A stretch of DNA of 56,166 bases. It comes from Lactobacillus jensenii DSM 20557 (GTDB lineage: Bacteria > Bacillota > Bacilli > Lactobacillales > Lactobacillaceae). Below, one piece after another: positions 47,601 through 56,122 of the stretch. The stretch lies in assembly GCF_001436455.1 (NCBI RefSeq), contig NZ_AYYU01000010.1, positions 1 through 56,166 on the forward strand. The letters are read 5' to 3'. Each line of letters begins with the position of its first letter. Position 1 is the first letter of the stretch. The notes beneath the pieces were generated by a model, which ran no database searches, was not told where the DNA came from, and saw only the letters and a list, made by a program, of their open reading frames with translations. The position numbers were made by a program, and so were the translations under genes.

Positions 47601-47740
47601 TTGGTATGATCATTATTTCTTTCAGCATCGATAATTTTACTAGTATGATTGTATACTTCACTTTTAATAACTTGATATCCCTGTTTTTCTAGGGACTCAA
47701 GGGCATCATTTTCTATACTTTCTTCTTTAATTGAATTCAT
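44630..47740 (-). CDS. hsdR: Type I restriction enzyme, R subunit
   Basis: A 1036-residue translocating nuclease that cuts DNA lacking the host methylation. The N-terminal PD-(D/E)xK nuclease has RRTDITVFVNGLPL and ITFELKKP (D147, E161, K163). Helicase motifs follow: VWHTTGSGKSLSM (Walker A at 304-308), VMADEAHRTQYG, GFTGTP, and VDMWLTGFDVP then IARVNRV. The length is normal. Last gene of hsdM-hsdS-hsdR, 52 bases after hsdS. It appears intact. Confidence 0.96.
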   Translation of the reverse strand: MNSIKEESIENDALESLEKQGYQVIKSEVYNHTSKIIDAERNNDHTKFILEPRLSKVLKELNPGYSDDIYRRALHEFSKLADNPDMMINNHYMHKLLIEGVKIKTSENGENKTVTLHVIDFDNWKNNDFLATNQFEIVQGEKSRRTDITVFVNGLPLITFELKKPDNENITVKEAYEQLQTYKAEIPDYMKYNEILIASDGVNARAGSLTAGFDRFMRWRQPKNELVPEGSLELDILIEYMLKPKTLLNIIQNFIIFETNGDSTVKILTAYHQYYMVNKAVVAAERALKSNSDKRIGVVWHTTGSGKSLSMVFFSGIVARKLGNPTILVINDRNDLDDQLFGTFAQAHEYLQQTPDHAENRDEVRDYMSRNSGGIVFSTIQKFSPDFERGENEMPVLTNRSDVIVMADEAHRTQYGLQAELTKNGVRYGYAKYLRDALPNASFIGFTGTPIDTADKSTVAIFGNYIDVYDITQSVADHATVRIFYESHIIPLKLKSGSEEKFNELMDEYDLNTEASDSEKEARNKELTKLEAIAGAKQRLEAIAKHFVSHFEARQKEEFGKSMIVEISRINAVKLYNEIIKLRPNWESSDIHKGKIKIVMTSSPSDGPELAKHNTSKQDRRILQQRMKDNSDELQIVIVVDMWLTGFDVPSLNTLYVDKPMKGHNLIQAIARVNRVFKNKDSGLIVDYIGIADSLKLALSIYSKDDKDQVGINVEKVLALLKDKYNIIKNDFLYGIDYSGFDSKDDIVRTRTVNKVANELIAEDKDTIQKFCDVVTETQKLYALVAIQPAAQEIGPEIAFFRLVKVFIMKLLSNNDDHERKNIDYRLRQMIDQSIIAEPEVDVYKSLGLEKPRLDTISPEFLKKVQNLNEKSLAVRILEKILRGQIKVCLQMNIVQGKKFQEMLEASIAEYNRRGINTEIVIRELIEMAQKINAEQEKGKDLGLTPEEIAFYDALANHEKAVQVLGEEKLHLIAKELVKTVKANAGVDWERRAAVQAKMIMAVRHLLRKYGYPPDISADATKLVVSQAKQMAIRPI

Positions 47741-47792
47741 GACTTCACCTCTTTCAAATATTGTTTGTTAGGATAAATGATAATTTAGTAGC

Positions 47793-48911
47793 TTAGAAGT
47801 ATTTAGTTAATAAATTTTCTTTAAATGTCATTAAAGATTGATTTTCTTTAATAAGTTCTAACCTTTTTTCATAAATTGGAGACATGATTTTATTAAATTT
47901 ATCGAATGATACTTTATCAGGTATTAGAACTTTTGAGCTTTTTAGGTCATTTCTTTTTATATGCCCCATAGTCGTAGCCTTGCCAGCAGCAATTGATTGA
48001 AACTTATGTAAATGAAATTTAGTCCATTCATAAATAAACCAATTAGGGTATTCGCTAGATGTAACTTTAAATAAATGTTGATTTAAGCCTGACTTATTTC
48101 CTGACCATATTTTAACTAATAAAGTACCAGACCATGAGAATATAATATCACCAGTATTTACAATAACTTCTGGGTCTATATTAGCTGAACAGCGATCTGA
48201 ATTATTATCGGTACTACCTTGGTTTAATTCACGTATTTTTAAAACTGGTAAACTTTCTGAATTTTCAGTAGGCCTAAATTTTTGCATTGCCAATCCGTTT
48301 TTATAATTTGCAATATTTGTTAAAGATGAAACTTCAAATTTTGAATTGATTATTTTGTTATTAAAAATTGTCGTCATTAAATCATCTAAATTATCATTTA
48401 TCTGATTGTTAAGTTTAGATTTTTGATATAGATTCTTGAAAATAAAACTAATTTTCTTTTGCTTTTCTAAGCTTGGTATTTCAAATTGTAAGTTGGCAAT
48501 ATCATCTGGTTTTACTGCTGGATATGTAGATTTTGATGTTTCACCAATATCCTGCAATTTTTGCGTTGTGGATTTAAGACTTAATAATAAAAACAAATAG
48601 AATGGATCAACTATTTTTTTATCTGGATGCACTACAGCAAAACCTGTACTATAAATCCAATCACAGTTATTTTTATCAATAAAGCCATAATGCAAATTAT
48701 TAGGCCTTACTGTTGATATTACAGTATCTCCGATAGCTGCTTTTCTTCTTGCCCTACTAGGTGCTTCAGTAATATTGTCATATCTAATAGGTCTAATAAA
48801 ACAATTATCAGTAACTGAACTCGTATCCTCATAATTTAAGGCACCAGAGTATAATTTTGGCTTAATAGAATTACTGTTAATCTCGGCTATTTGACTAACT
48901 TTATATTTCAT
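47793..48911 (-). CDS. hsdS: Type I restriction enzyme, specificity (S) subunit
   Basis: A 372-residue DNA-recognition subunit with two target-recognition domains, one at about 1-150 and one at about 195-345, each followed by a helical spacer (FKNLYQKSKLNNQINDNLDD; YEKRLELIKENQSL). The second half of the site is read through motifs like VLKIRELNQG and IIFSWSGTLLV. It overlaps hsdM by 11 bases. There is no second hsdS, inverted copy or recombinase in the window, so no sign of a shuffling system. The target sequence cannot be predicted. Confidence 0.93.
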   Translation of the reverse strand: MKYKVSQIAEINSNSIKPKLYSGALNYEDTSSVTDNCFIRPIRYDNITEAPSRARRKAAIGDTVISTVRPNNLHYGFIDKNNCDWIYSTGFAVVHPDKKIVDPFYLFLLLSLKSTTQKLQDIGETSKSTYPAVKPDDIANLQFEIPSLEKQKKISFIFKNLYQKSKLNNQINDNLDDLMTTIFNNKIINSKFEVSSLTNIANYKNGLAMQKFRPTENSESLPVLKIRELNQGSTDNNSDRCSANIDPEVIVNTGDIIFSWSGTLLVKIWSGNKSGLNQHLFKVTSSEYPNWFIYEWTKFHLHKFQSIAAGKATTMGHIKRNDLKSSKVLIPDKVSFDKFNKIMSPIYEKRLELIKENQSLMTFKENLLTKYF

Positions 48912-50433
48912 ACCCTAACTCCTTCAAAACATCCTTTATCTCATCTTGAAGTCGATCACTCTCTTCAAATTGCTTCTTCAATTCACCAGTCAATCTCGCC
49001 ATCTTAACTTCATATGGTTCACCATCATCTTCTTGTTCAGCTAAGCCAACATAACGTCCTGGCGTTAATACATAGTCATTTTTAGCAATTTCATCTAATT
49101 TAGCAATCTTACAAAATCCAGCAACATCTTCGTATTTTTGTTTATTAGTTCCACGATATGCGTGATAAGTATCAGCAATCTTCTTAATATCTTCATTGCT
49201 AAATTCTCTGTGAGTTCGGTCTACCATTTCACCTAATTCACGAGCATCAATGAATAAAGTTTCTCCACGACGATCCCGTTCATCTTCAGAATTCTTATTC
49301 ATATCAATAAACCATAATGAAACAGGAATTCCAGTTGAGTAGAACATCTTATCTGGTAAAGCAACAATCGCATCAATCTTGTCTGCTTCTAAAAGATTTT
49401 TACGAATAGCTAATTCTTCTTTGAGTGTGGTTGATAATGCTCCATTAGCTAAAACGAAACCTGCTTTTCCATCTGGATTAAGCTTACTAATAATATGTTC
49501 AATCCAAGCATAGTTAGCATTTCCTTCAGGTGGAATACCATATTTCCAACGTGGGTCATCTTTTAATTTTTCTCCACCCCATTTTTTAACGTTAAATGGT
49601 GGATTAGCCAAAATATAGTCAAAATGAGTTCCTTTATGCAAGTCGTTAGTAAAAGTATCTGCTTGATGCGCCCCAAAATTGTTGTCAATACCTCTAATGG
49701 CAAGATTCAATTTGGCTAATTTCCAAGTAGTTGGATTTGATTCTTGTCCATAAACTGACAAGTCAGCAATCTGACCTTGGTGTTCTTGAACGAATTGTTC
49801 TGATTGTACAAACATCCCTCCAGAACCACAGCAAGGATCATATACGGTTCCCTTAAATGGCTCTACCATTTCAACCAAAGTTTTAACTACTGATCTCGGA
49901 GTATAGAATTCTCCACCATTTTTCTTTTCATTACTAGCGAATTTTTGTAGGAAATATTCATAAACTCTTCCAAGAATATCTCTTTCCTTTGCCTCTTTAC
50001 CACCCACATTAATGTCTGAAATTAAATCTACTACTCCACCCAATCTAGATCTATCTAGATCTGGTGATTCATAATTTTTACTCAGAATTCCACGCAATGA
50101 TTCATTATCTTTTTCAATAGATTCCATTGCATGATCTATTACTTCACCGATTTGTGGAGTTTTAGCTGCTTTTTGAATATTGTTCCATCTTGCTTCCGGA
50201 CTAACCCAAAAAATATTATCTGCTAAATATGCATCTGAATCTTCAGCATCTTCTGGATAATCAGATTTTAAAAGTTCTTGTCTTTTTTCTTCAAAAGAAT
50301 CTGACACATACTTTAAAAAGATTAACCCTAAAACAACATTCCGATATTCTGATGCATCCATGCTTCCACGTAATTCATCACACGCTGCCCACAATTTATC
50401 TTCAAATTTTAAGTCATTTGATTTGCTTGCCAT
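48901..50433 (-). CDS. hsdM: Type I restriction enzyme, methyltransferase (M) subunit
   Basis: A 510-residue adenine N6-methyltransferase. The SAM-binding motif is DPCCGSGGMF (199-208), the catalytic NPPF is at 277-280, and the helical N-terminal domain (1-150) with YRNVVLGLIFLKYVSD is typical. Active with HsdS alone as a methylase and with HsdR as a nuclease. First of hsdM-hsdS-hsdR. A fragment-free, normal-length gene. Confidence 0.96.
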   Translation of the reverse strand: MASKSNDLKFEDKLWAACDELRGSMDASEYRNVVLGLIFLKYVSDSFEEKRQELLKSDYPEDAEDSDAYLADNIFWVSPEARWNNIQKAAKTPQIGEVIDHAMESIEKDNESLRGILSKNYESPDLDRSRLGGVVDLISDINVGGKEAKERDILGRVYEYFLQKFASNEKKNGGEFYTPRSVVKTLVEMVEPFKGTVYDPCCGSGGMFVQSEQFVQEHQGQIADLSVYGQESNPTTWKLAKLNLAIRGIDNNFGAHQADTFTNDLHKGTHFDYILANPPFNVKKWGGEKLKDDPRWKYGIPPEGNANYAWIEHIISKLNPDGKAGFVLANGALSTTLKEELAIRKNLLEADKIDAIVALPDKMFYSTGIPVSLWFIDMNKNSEDERDRRGETLFIDARELGEMVDRTHREFSNEDIKKIADTYHAYRGTNKQKYEDVAGFCKIAKLDEIAKNDYVLTPGRYVGLAEQEDDGEPYEVKMARLTGELKKQFEESDRLQDEIKDVLKELGYEI

Positions 50434-50487
50434 AATTTGTCTCTTTCTATTATCTTTACTTTTGAATTTTACACTAACTCAAATTCC

Positions 50488-52568
50488 TTAATTATTATTT
50501 CTTATTTTCTTTTCATTAATTTCAAAGACCAATTCTGCTGGATCTATTCCGTATATTTGAAATAGCTTATTCAATACATTCAATTTATTCCATGTATTTG
50601 TTCTTCCATAAACATATAAATCATCTGCTACTTTAGTAAATTCATTTTTTTCAGTACCACTTAAATAACATTTCCATCCCTTTGTAGCATGCATTGCTAT
50701 TACCTTATATAGTGGAGTTGGATCTATTTCATATAATGCTTCAATCACATTTACATACATTTCAATCCAAGATTTAACTTGATAAGGTGTTCCTTTAAAT
50801 GTATAACTAACTATCTTAGTACCTGCAAAATCATAATCTTCATCAAGTGTACGACTTACTTTTTCACGTTGCTTAGGCTGAAAATTAGTTTCAGGATATG
50901 GCCATAATTTCAAAGCAAGTTCCTTTAAGTAATCGTTTCTAGCAAGTAATTCTTTTTCAGTCCATTGATTACAATTTTTCAAAAAGTCATTAAGTCTAAA
51001 ACCACTTTGGTCAAAACCATTATCAATATGCTTTTTTTCAATAAAGCTTCGATTAGAATACTTACTGTTGTAAGCAGTCAAAGTTAAATTGGCCAATTTA
51101 TTTATCCATTGAGTATAGATCCTCTTATAATCACTACCTAATGTATTTTTCCATGAATCAGATAATGTTTGCGGCATAATATGTTCAATTGTATAATTTC
51201 CATCTTGCATATTATCTACAACATTAACATGCTCGCGTGAGTCTTGATTTTCAAGTCTATCAAATAAATATTTTCGAGCATTTTTATTCATATCATAGAT
51301 ATCCTTATCATCAAATGATTTTAAAAATTCAGAATCTTTAGGATATCTAGAACTATCTGCTTTATTAATAAGAATATAACTTAAAACCGGTAAAAATTCT
51401 GTATTTCCTTGGTTAGTCAACTTAATAGTTTCACTAAATAAAGTAGCAAAAATTTTATTTAAGGCATTTGTAGGGAATGAACACATTGTACGTCTAAAAA
51501 TAAAAGTTTCCACTACTTTCAATGATCCTATAAGTGCTTTAAAATCAATCTTATTTAATTTCCAATAATTAATCAAAGGTAATAAGAAGGGCTTAATAAC
51601 TCTCATATCTAAAATATTTAATCTATGCAATACTTCATCTACTTCTCGCTCTCCGGTTGAAGCATTGCTAATATCACGATTAATTTCTGAATATCTTTCC
51701 AAATCACTAAGTAATTCTTCTATATCAGAATCATTTTTCTCACTATACTTTTTAAATTCAAGATAAACTTTTTGAATTTTAGGAACTCTCTTCAAATTAA
51801 AAGTCAGATAATTTCTTAGGAAATTAGAAACCTCATAATTTGTATTAACTTCAATCTTATTCCAATAATTTTCATATAAGCTTTCTTGAACTTTTACTGG
51901 CTGGTTCATCAAGACATAGTTTCTAACTTTATCAGCTTCAGTCAAATCTAGTCCCGTTGAATTTAAACTTTCAAAAATTAATTGAGCGTCATCTTCTCCT
52001 TGCTTAAGAGAAATATCAATAATCATTAACTTCTGAATAGCCTTAAATAACTCATCCGCAGTTAGTTCTTGATCTAAAATTCTTTCATAAAAATATCTAA
52101 AGTTATTAGTTAAATTAGAACTCAATAAATAATCTTTTTCATCTTTAAATAGTCGCTTTAACGCCATTTCATCATTCTTTACAGGTTTTAAGCGTAATTT
52201 TTTATCTTCTGGTTGAAATTCATCTTCAAGGTAGCTACTCTTATTCTTCGTGCTAATTGCGGATCAGCACTTGTAATTTTTTCTTCTTCAAGAAGCTTTA
52301 CTAATGCAAGCATTAAAAGATACACTGTAGTAATTCGTTGCTGTCCATCAATAATTGAGACTTCTCCTATACCTTCTTGCGTACCCATTTCAACTACACT
52401 ACCAAAGAAATGATTTTGACGATTGTTTTTTATTAATGACACTAAATCATCAAATAATTGACGACAGTTATCACGAGTCCAATCGTAATTTCTTTGATAA
52501 ACTGGAATAATCATTCTTACATTTGAGCCGTCATAAAGAGAAATTAATCTTTTTTCTGATCCTTTCAT
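50488..52568 (-). pseudogene. GmrSD-like DUF262/DUF1524 defence gene broken by a frameshift
   Basis: Two frames form one gene of about 690 codons. The first (52188-52568) is the DUF262 half with PVYQRNYDW and SIIDGQQRITT (residues 72-81). The second (50488-52167 and open up to about 52240) holds the rest, including the DUF1524 HNH-type YTIEHIMPQTL and a C-terminal domain (YTFKGTPYQVKSW). Adding one base near 52240-52247 restores SSYLEDEFQPEDKK and joins them. There is no homopolymer at the site, so slippage is unlikely. Such proteins are type IV-like or modification-dependent nucleases. It is 54 bases upstream of hsdM. It may be inactive or a sequencing error; ATG 52568 has GGAGG. Confidence 0.85.
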
Positions 52569-52704
52569 AAGCTACCTCCACTATTTTCTTTCTATATAAT
52601 TATATCCCAACAGTCACGCACTTCTCCACCACATCCCTGCACATTGTCAGCACCCAATTTTCCGCTATAATAAGAGCTATAGTTAGATACTATGGAGGGA
52701 ATAT

Positions 52705-53376
52705 ATGAATACTAAAAATAAAAAAGTGTGGCTAATTGTTGGTATTGTAGTTGGCGTACTTTTGTATGCTTTTCACTCTACAAGAGCTATCATTACACAT
52801 CACGCAGATACCGCTAGTTCCAGCAAGGTTGAGAAGAAGGCTACCAATTCTTCAACTGAATCTACCCAAAAAGCTAGCTCAAGCACTTCAAAAGCTGCCA
52901 AGAAAACTGACCCAGCAGCTGCTGCTTTAACCAAATACAAGGTTGCTGATCTCAGCCAAGCAGTAGGCGACCGTCAAGCCTTTAATCCGCAGGCTATCAA
53001 CTCAGCCCAATTTGGTGCTTTCATCTTACTTTATGCTGCAGGCAAGTTGCCAAATAGCTTTTACAACCAGATTTTAACCACTAGTAACAAGACCAACTAC
53101 CTCAACATCTCTGGTGGCCCTGATGATAAGGACAAGTCTAGATCTGAATTCACCATTACCGCTGAACAAACTGAAGCTGCTTATGGCTACTTTGTTAGCG
53201 GCGACAAGGTTCAGCTCTTCCAATCAGTTGGTGAAAATCCGCTTGAACCTGAATACAAGATTTTAGGCCAAGCAAGCGTTAAGCAAATCATCGTCTACGT
53301 TGCTGAACACTACTCAGATGCCCAAGTTAAGACTTACGTAAATCGCGTCAACAACACTCAAGGTTTGACTCAATAA
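52705..53376 (+). CDS. Membrane-anchored exported protein of unknown function
   Basis: A 223-residue protein. It has a basic N-terminus and one membrane segment (about 8-28), then a Ser/Thr/Lys-rich linker (36-67, typical of extracellular stalks), and a globular domain from about 70 (LTKYKVADLSQ; FGAFILLYAAGKLP). I do not recognise the domain. TATAAT and GGAGG precede the start. Its codon use is less AT-biased than its neighbours'. It is convergent with the ABC exporter and divergent from the GmrSD-like gene. Confidence 0.75.
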   Translation: MNTKNKKVWLIVGIVVGVLLYAFHSTRAIITHHADTASSSKVEKKATNSSTESTQKASSSTSKAAKKTDPAAAALTKYKVADLSQAVGDRQAFNPQAINSAQFGAFILLYAAGKLPNSFYNQILTTSNKTNYLNISGGPDDKDKSRSEFTITAEQTEAAYGYFVSGDKVQLFQSVGENPLEPEYKILGQASVKQIIVYVAEHYSDAQVKTYVNRVNNTQGLTQ

Positions 53377-53386
53377 TTAAGCAACA

Positions 53387-53432
53387 AAAAAACGGTCTCA
53401 CATAGGTATTCCTATGACTGAGGCCGTTTTCT
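53387..53432. terminator. Bidirectional terminator between the exported protein and the ABC exporter
   Basis: AAAACGGTCTCA and TGAGGCCGTTTT with an inner ATAGG/CCTAT pairing. A and T runs on both sides. Confidence 0.88.
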
Positions 53433-53446
53433 TTTATTTAAATTTC

Positions 53447-55012
53447 CTACATATACTTACTAAAGTCCACCACTTGGTCATACTTAGCCAAGCTTTCACT
53501 ATCATAGTGGTGGTTAACTTCAATGAAGGTTAAGTCTGAATTAAGCAAGTAATTTTCAACATCAGCTGCGGTCTTTTTATCAAGTGAAGCGTTAATTTCA
53601 TCTAATAATAAAACTGGCCGCTTAGCTAAAATCGCCCGCGCAAGGCCAATTCTTGACAGTTGCCCACCTGAGAGCTGATCCGCATTATCACCTAACTGAT
53701 AGTCAAAGCCCTTCTCTCGAACCAAGTCACCTAAGTCAAGTTGCTCGCACACTGCTCTTACTTCACTTTCTGCAAGATCAGCTCCTAAGGTTAGATTAAA
53801 CCAAAGACTTTCAGGAAAGATAATCGCCTTTTGACTAGCGTAACTAAATAAGTTGCTAAACGCACCAGCTTTCACAACTGTATCATCAAGCTTAATTTCA
53901 CCTGCGCTCCCGAAGTCACCATATAACAAGAATTGGAGTAGCGTCGACTTTCCTGAACCTGATGGTCCAATGACGGCAAGCTTTTCCCCTTTATTCAAGG
54001 TAAAGCTAATACCGTTTGCCAACTTATTACCTTGCCGACTCAAGTTAACATCTTTAACTGCTAAGCTACTAAAGTCAGAAATTGCAGCTTTTTCAGCCTT
54101 TTGACCTTGAGCTGACAACTGCTTAATTTTTTCAACGATATCCTTGGTGGTTGTTAAGTTATTCCGTTCACTCAAAATTTGCAAGATTGGGTTAACGAAG
54201 GAGTTCGATAATTGAATAATCGCAAATAAAGCGCCAAGAGTTGTTTGGCCTTGAATAACCAGCACCACCCCAATTGCAAACGGTACAAGGAAGGTGCCGC
54301 CAATTGCAATAATGTTCAAGAAGGCATTGGTATTATTTTTCGCTAGGTTCATCTTGGCAAGCTTATCTTCAAGATTGTCAACAGTGACCCGATTTTGCGC
54401 AACTGCTGCATTTCTTTTATTGAATAAACTGAAAACTTCAGTCCCAGCTAACAAGTGCTTAGTCTGGTTAACGTACTTATCATTGGCCTTAGTCCAGGCA
54501 ACGGAGCTAGTTTGAATTTGCTTTTGGAAGATGTTTGACACAACTGCTGGCAGACTAGCACCAACTAAGAAGACCAGTGTCAGCATCCAGTTGAGGTAGA
54601 GCGAATAGCCTAGAGCCAGCACGACTGTATATGAATAGAACAAGATTTGAATCTCAGCTTCATAGCGATTAGTCTCAAGGAGCTTGAAGTCATTGGTCAA
54701 AAAGCCCAAGTTCGCACTATCTTCGTGCTTGCTAGTAAGCATTCCCTTAAGCACGCTAGTCCTAAGCTTAACATTAGTAGTTTTAATCGCGTCAGCTTTC
54801 AAATAATTAAAAATTAAATTAGAAATCAAGACTGCCGTTAAGATGACCACTAGCTGAATGAATAGCTGAGGCAATGCTGAGAATTCTTTCTTAGTAGCCA
54901 TATTGGTTAAGCTACCGACCATGTAGGCCATAATAATATTTTCGGTACTATAGATTAAGCCAAAAAAGTTAAGCCAAAAGAACTTGAACTTTGAATAGTT
55001 TTGGTAGATCAT
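53447..55012 (-). CDS. ABC exporter half-transporter (membrane and ATPase domains)
   Basis: A 521-residue type IV ABC half-transporter. About six membrane segments occupy 1-275. The ATPase has Walker A GPSGSGKSTLLQFLL (about 345-360), the signature LSGGQLSRIGLARAIL and Walker B VLLLDEINASLD, where the usual T/S residue of DEPTS is replaced by N. The partner must be a second copy, since no other half-transporter lies in the window. Substrates in this group are drugs, lipids or peptides. GGAGG and a good promoter precede it. It follows an Rgg regulator, which suggests regulated export of a peptide or defence against one. Confidence 0.88.
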   Translation of the reverse strand: MIYQNYSKFKFFWLNFFGLIYSTENIIMAYMVGSLTNMATKKEFSALPQLFIQLVVILTAVLISNLIFNYLKADAIKTTNVKLRTSVLKGMLTSKHEDSANLGFLTNDFKLLETNRYEAEIQILFYSYTVVLALGYSLYLNWMLTLVFLVGASLPAVVSNIFQKQIQTSSVAWTKANDKYVNQTKHLLAGTEVFSLFNKRNAAVAQNRVTVDNLEDKLAKMNLAKNNTNAFLNIIAIGGTFLVPFAIGVVLVIQGQTTLGALFAIIQLSNSFVNPILQILSERNNLTTTKDIVEKIKQLSAQGQKAEKAAISDFSSLAVKDVNLSRQGNKLANGISFTLNKGEKLAVIGPSGSGKSTLLQFLLYGDFGSAGEIKLDDTVVKAGAFSNLFSYASQKAIIFPESLWFNLTLGADLAESEVRAVCEQLDLGDLVREKGFDYQLGDNADQLSGGQLSRIGLARAILAKRPVLLLDEINASLDKKTAADVENYLLNSDLTFIEVNHHYDSESLAKYDQVVDFSKYM

Positions 55013-55047
55013 GGCTCTTCCTCCGTTTTTATTAATAATTTTATTTT

Positions 55048-55076
55048 TTTATAATAGTATCATATATTTTAACCAA
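55048..55076 (-). promoter_or_regulatory. Promoter of the ABC exporter gene
   Basis: TTGGTT (55071-55076) and TATAAA (55048-55053) on the minus strand, 17 bases apart. It lies between the Rgg terminator and the gene. Confidence 0.6.
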
Positions 55077-55080
55077 AATA

Positions 55081-55107
55081 AAAAAGTGTCGAAATTGACA
55101 CTTTTTA
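55081..55107 (-). terminator. Terminator at the end of the Rgg gene
   Basis: AAAAAGTGTC and GACACTTTTT around AATTTC. Its first arm overlaps the stop codon of the regulator. Confidence 0.85.
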
Positions 55108-55941
55108 TCTTGCCAAATAGCGTGTTAAGTCTTCCATGCCATTATCATCTAAAAATTCACGAATTCTCTGAGTTTTATTCTTTTCTCCGGATAACAACGC
55201 ATGATAATAATTGGTATAAATCTTCAAAAAGCAATAATTCTTTAAAGACGGATCCACTTGTTCTAACCATTTAAAAGCTAGAGTTATTGATTTACCTTTT
55301 AAAAATGAAGATTTATACGCTTTGTCTAAGAAATTTATTAAGATTGAAGAGATAATTTCTTTAGCTCTAATACTTGTTGCACTAGGTGCTTTCTTGCTAA
55401 TCAGTGATCCAATAATTGAATTTAATTCTTCTATTTTTAAAACAGGAATTGATATTGACAACAGATTCAAACTCAACTCATCCCAATTATCTGAGTTAAA
55501 CATCAGCTGTTTAACTTCTTTAATTGTTTCGTCATCAATCTTTTCTGGGCCATATTTTAATCCTTGATAAAGTAGTTTTGCTTCGACTCGTAGCCCCCTA
55601 GCCAGCCGATTATTTTGACTATTTGGGAATTTATCTATCGCATCAATAACTTTCAAAAGTCCATCAGTATCTTTTTGATAATAAGCATTTCCCACTAACC
55701 TGTGTAAATTATCAAAGTTACTTTTTCCGAAGGTGTTTTTTTCAAAATTAAATTCCTCAAAGAAGTCCTGAATTCTAATGCCATGCAAATTAAGAATATC
55801 AATTAAATCTTGAGCATTAATTTCATGGATTCCGCGCTCTATCTTCGAATAATAGGACTTAGTTAAAACATCTCCTGCCATCTCACTTTGGCTGAGATTC
55901 AACTTCTTTCGTGTAATTTTCAATGCTTCCCCAATTTCCAT
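55105..55941 (-). CDS. Rgg/GadR/MutR-family transcriptional regulator
   Basis: A 278-residue regulator. The N-terminal helix-turn-helix (IGEALKITRKKLNLSQSE, residues 3-20, to about 60) is followed by a C-terminal repeat-like helical domain that in this family binds a short peptide pheromone. GGGAGGG precedes the ATG. The adjacent ABC exporter is the likely target. No short hydrophobic peptide gene was found in the visible flank; it may lie outside the window or the regulator may respond to a distant peptide. Confidence 0.85.
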   Translation of the reverse strand: MEIGEALKITRKKLNLSQSEMAGDVLTKSYYSKIERGIHEINAQDLIDILNLHGIRIQDFFEEFNFEKNTFGKSNFDNLHRLVGNAYYQKDTDGLLKVIDAIDKFPNSQNNRLARGLRVEAKLLYQGLKYGPEKIDDETIKEVKQLMFNSDNWDELSLNLLSISIPVLKIEELNSIIGSLISKKAPSATSIRAKEIISSILINFLDKAYKSSFLKGKSITLAFKWLEQVDPSLKNYCFLKIYTNYYHALLSGEKNKTQRIREFLDDNGMEDLTRYLAR

Positions 55942-56009
55942 AGCTATCCCTCCCGGTATTTAAGTTAAGTATATCATCACGATATCTTTTTCACCTGATA
56001 ATTGTATAC

Positions 56010-56052
56010 AAAAAGCTGGTAAATCAGCATGGGCTAACTTACCAGTTTTTTA
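56010..56052 (-). terminator. Terminator right of the Rgg gene
   Basis: CTGGTAA (56016-56022) pairs with TTACCAG (56039-56045), with A/T runs on both sides and an inner AGC/GCT pairing. It would end the transcript that enters from the right. Confidence 0.75.
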
Positions 56053-56122
56053 TTTTGGGGAATATTTTTCAGCAATCTTTATTTCTTTGCTGTTTTTATA
56101 AGATTTTTCCTTTGGGGCGAAA

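Noticed and set aside
47793-48911. Phase-variable shuffling of hsdS
   Set aside because: No second hsdS, inverted repeats or recombinase in the window, so no evidence for inversion.
56002-56011. TTGTATACAA near the Rgg gene, the same palindrome core as at 4355-4364
   Set aside because: Ten AT-rich bases recur easily in this genome, and the two genes belong to unrelated regulators.
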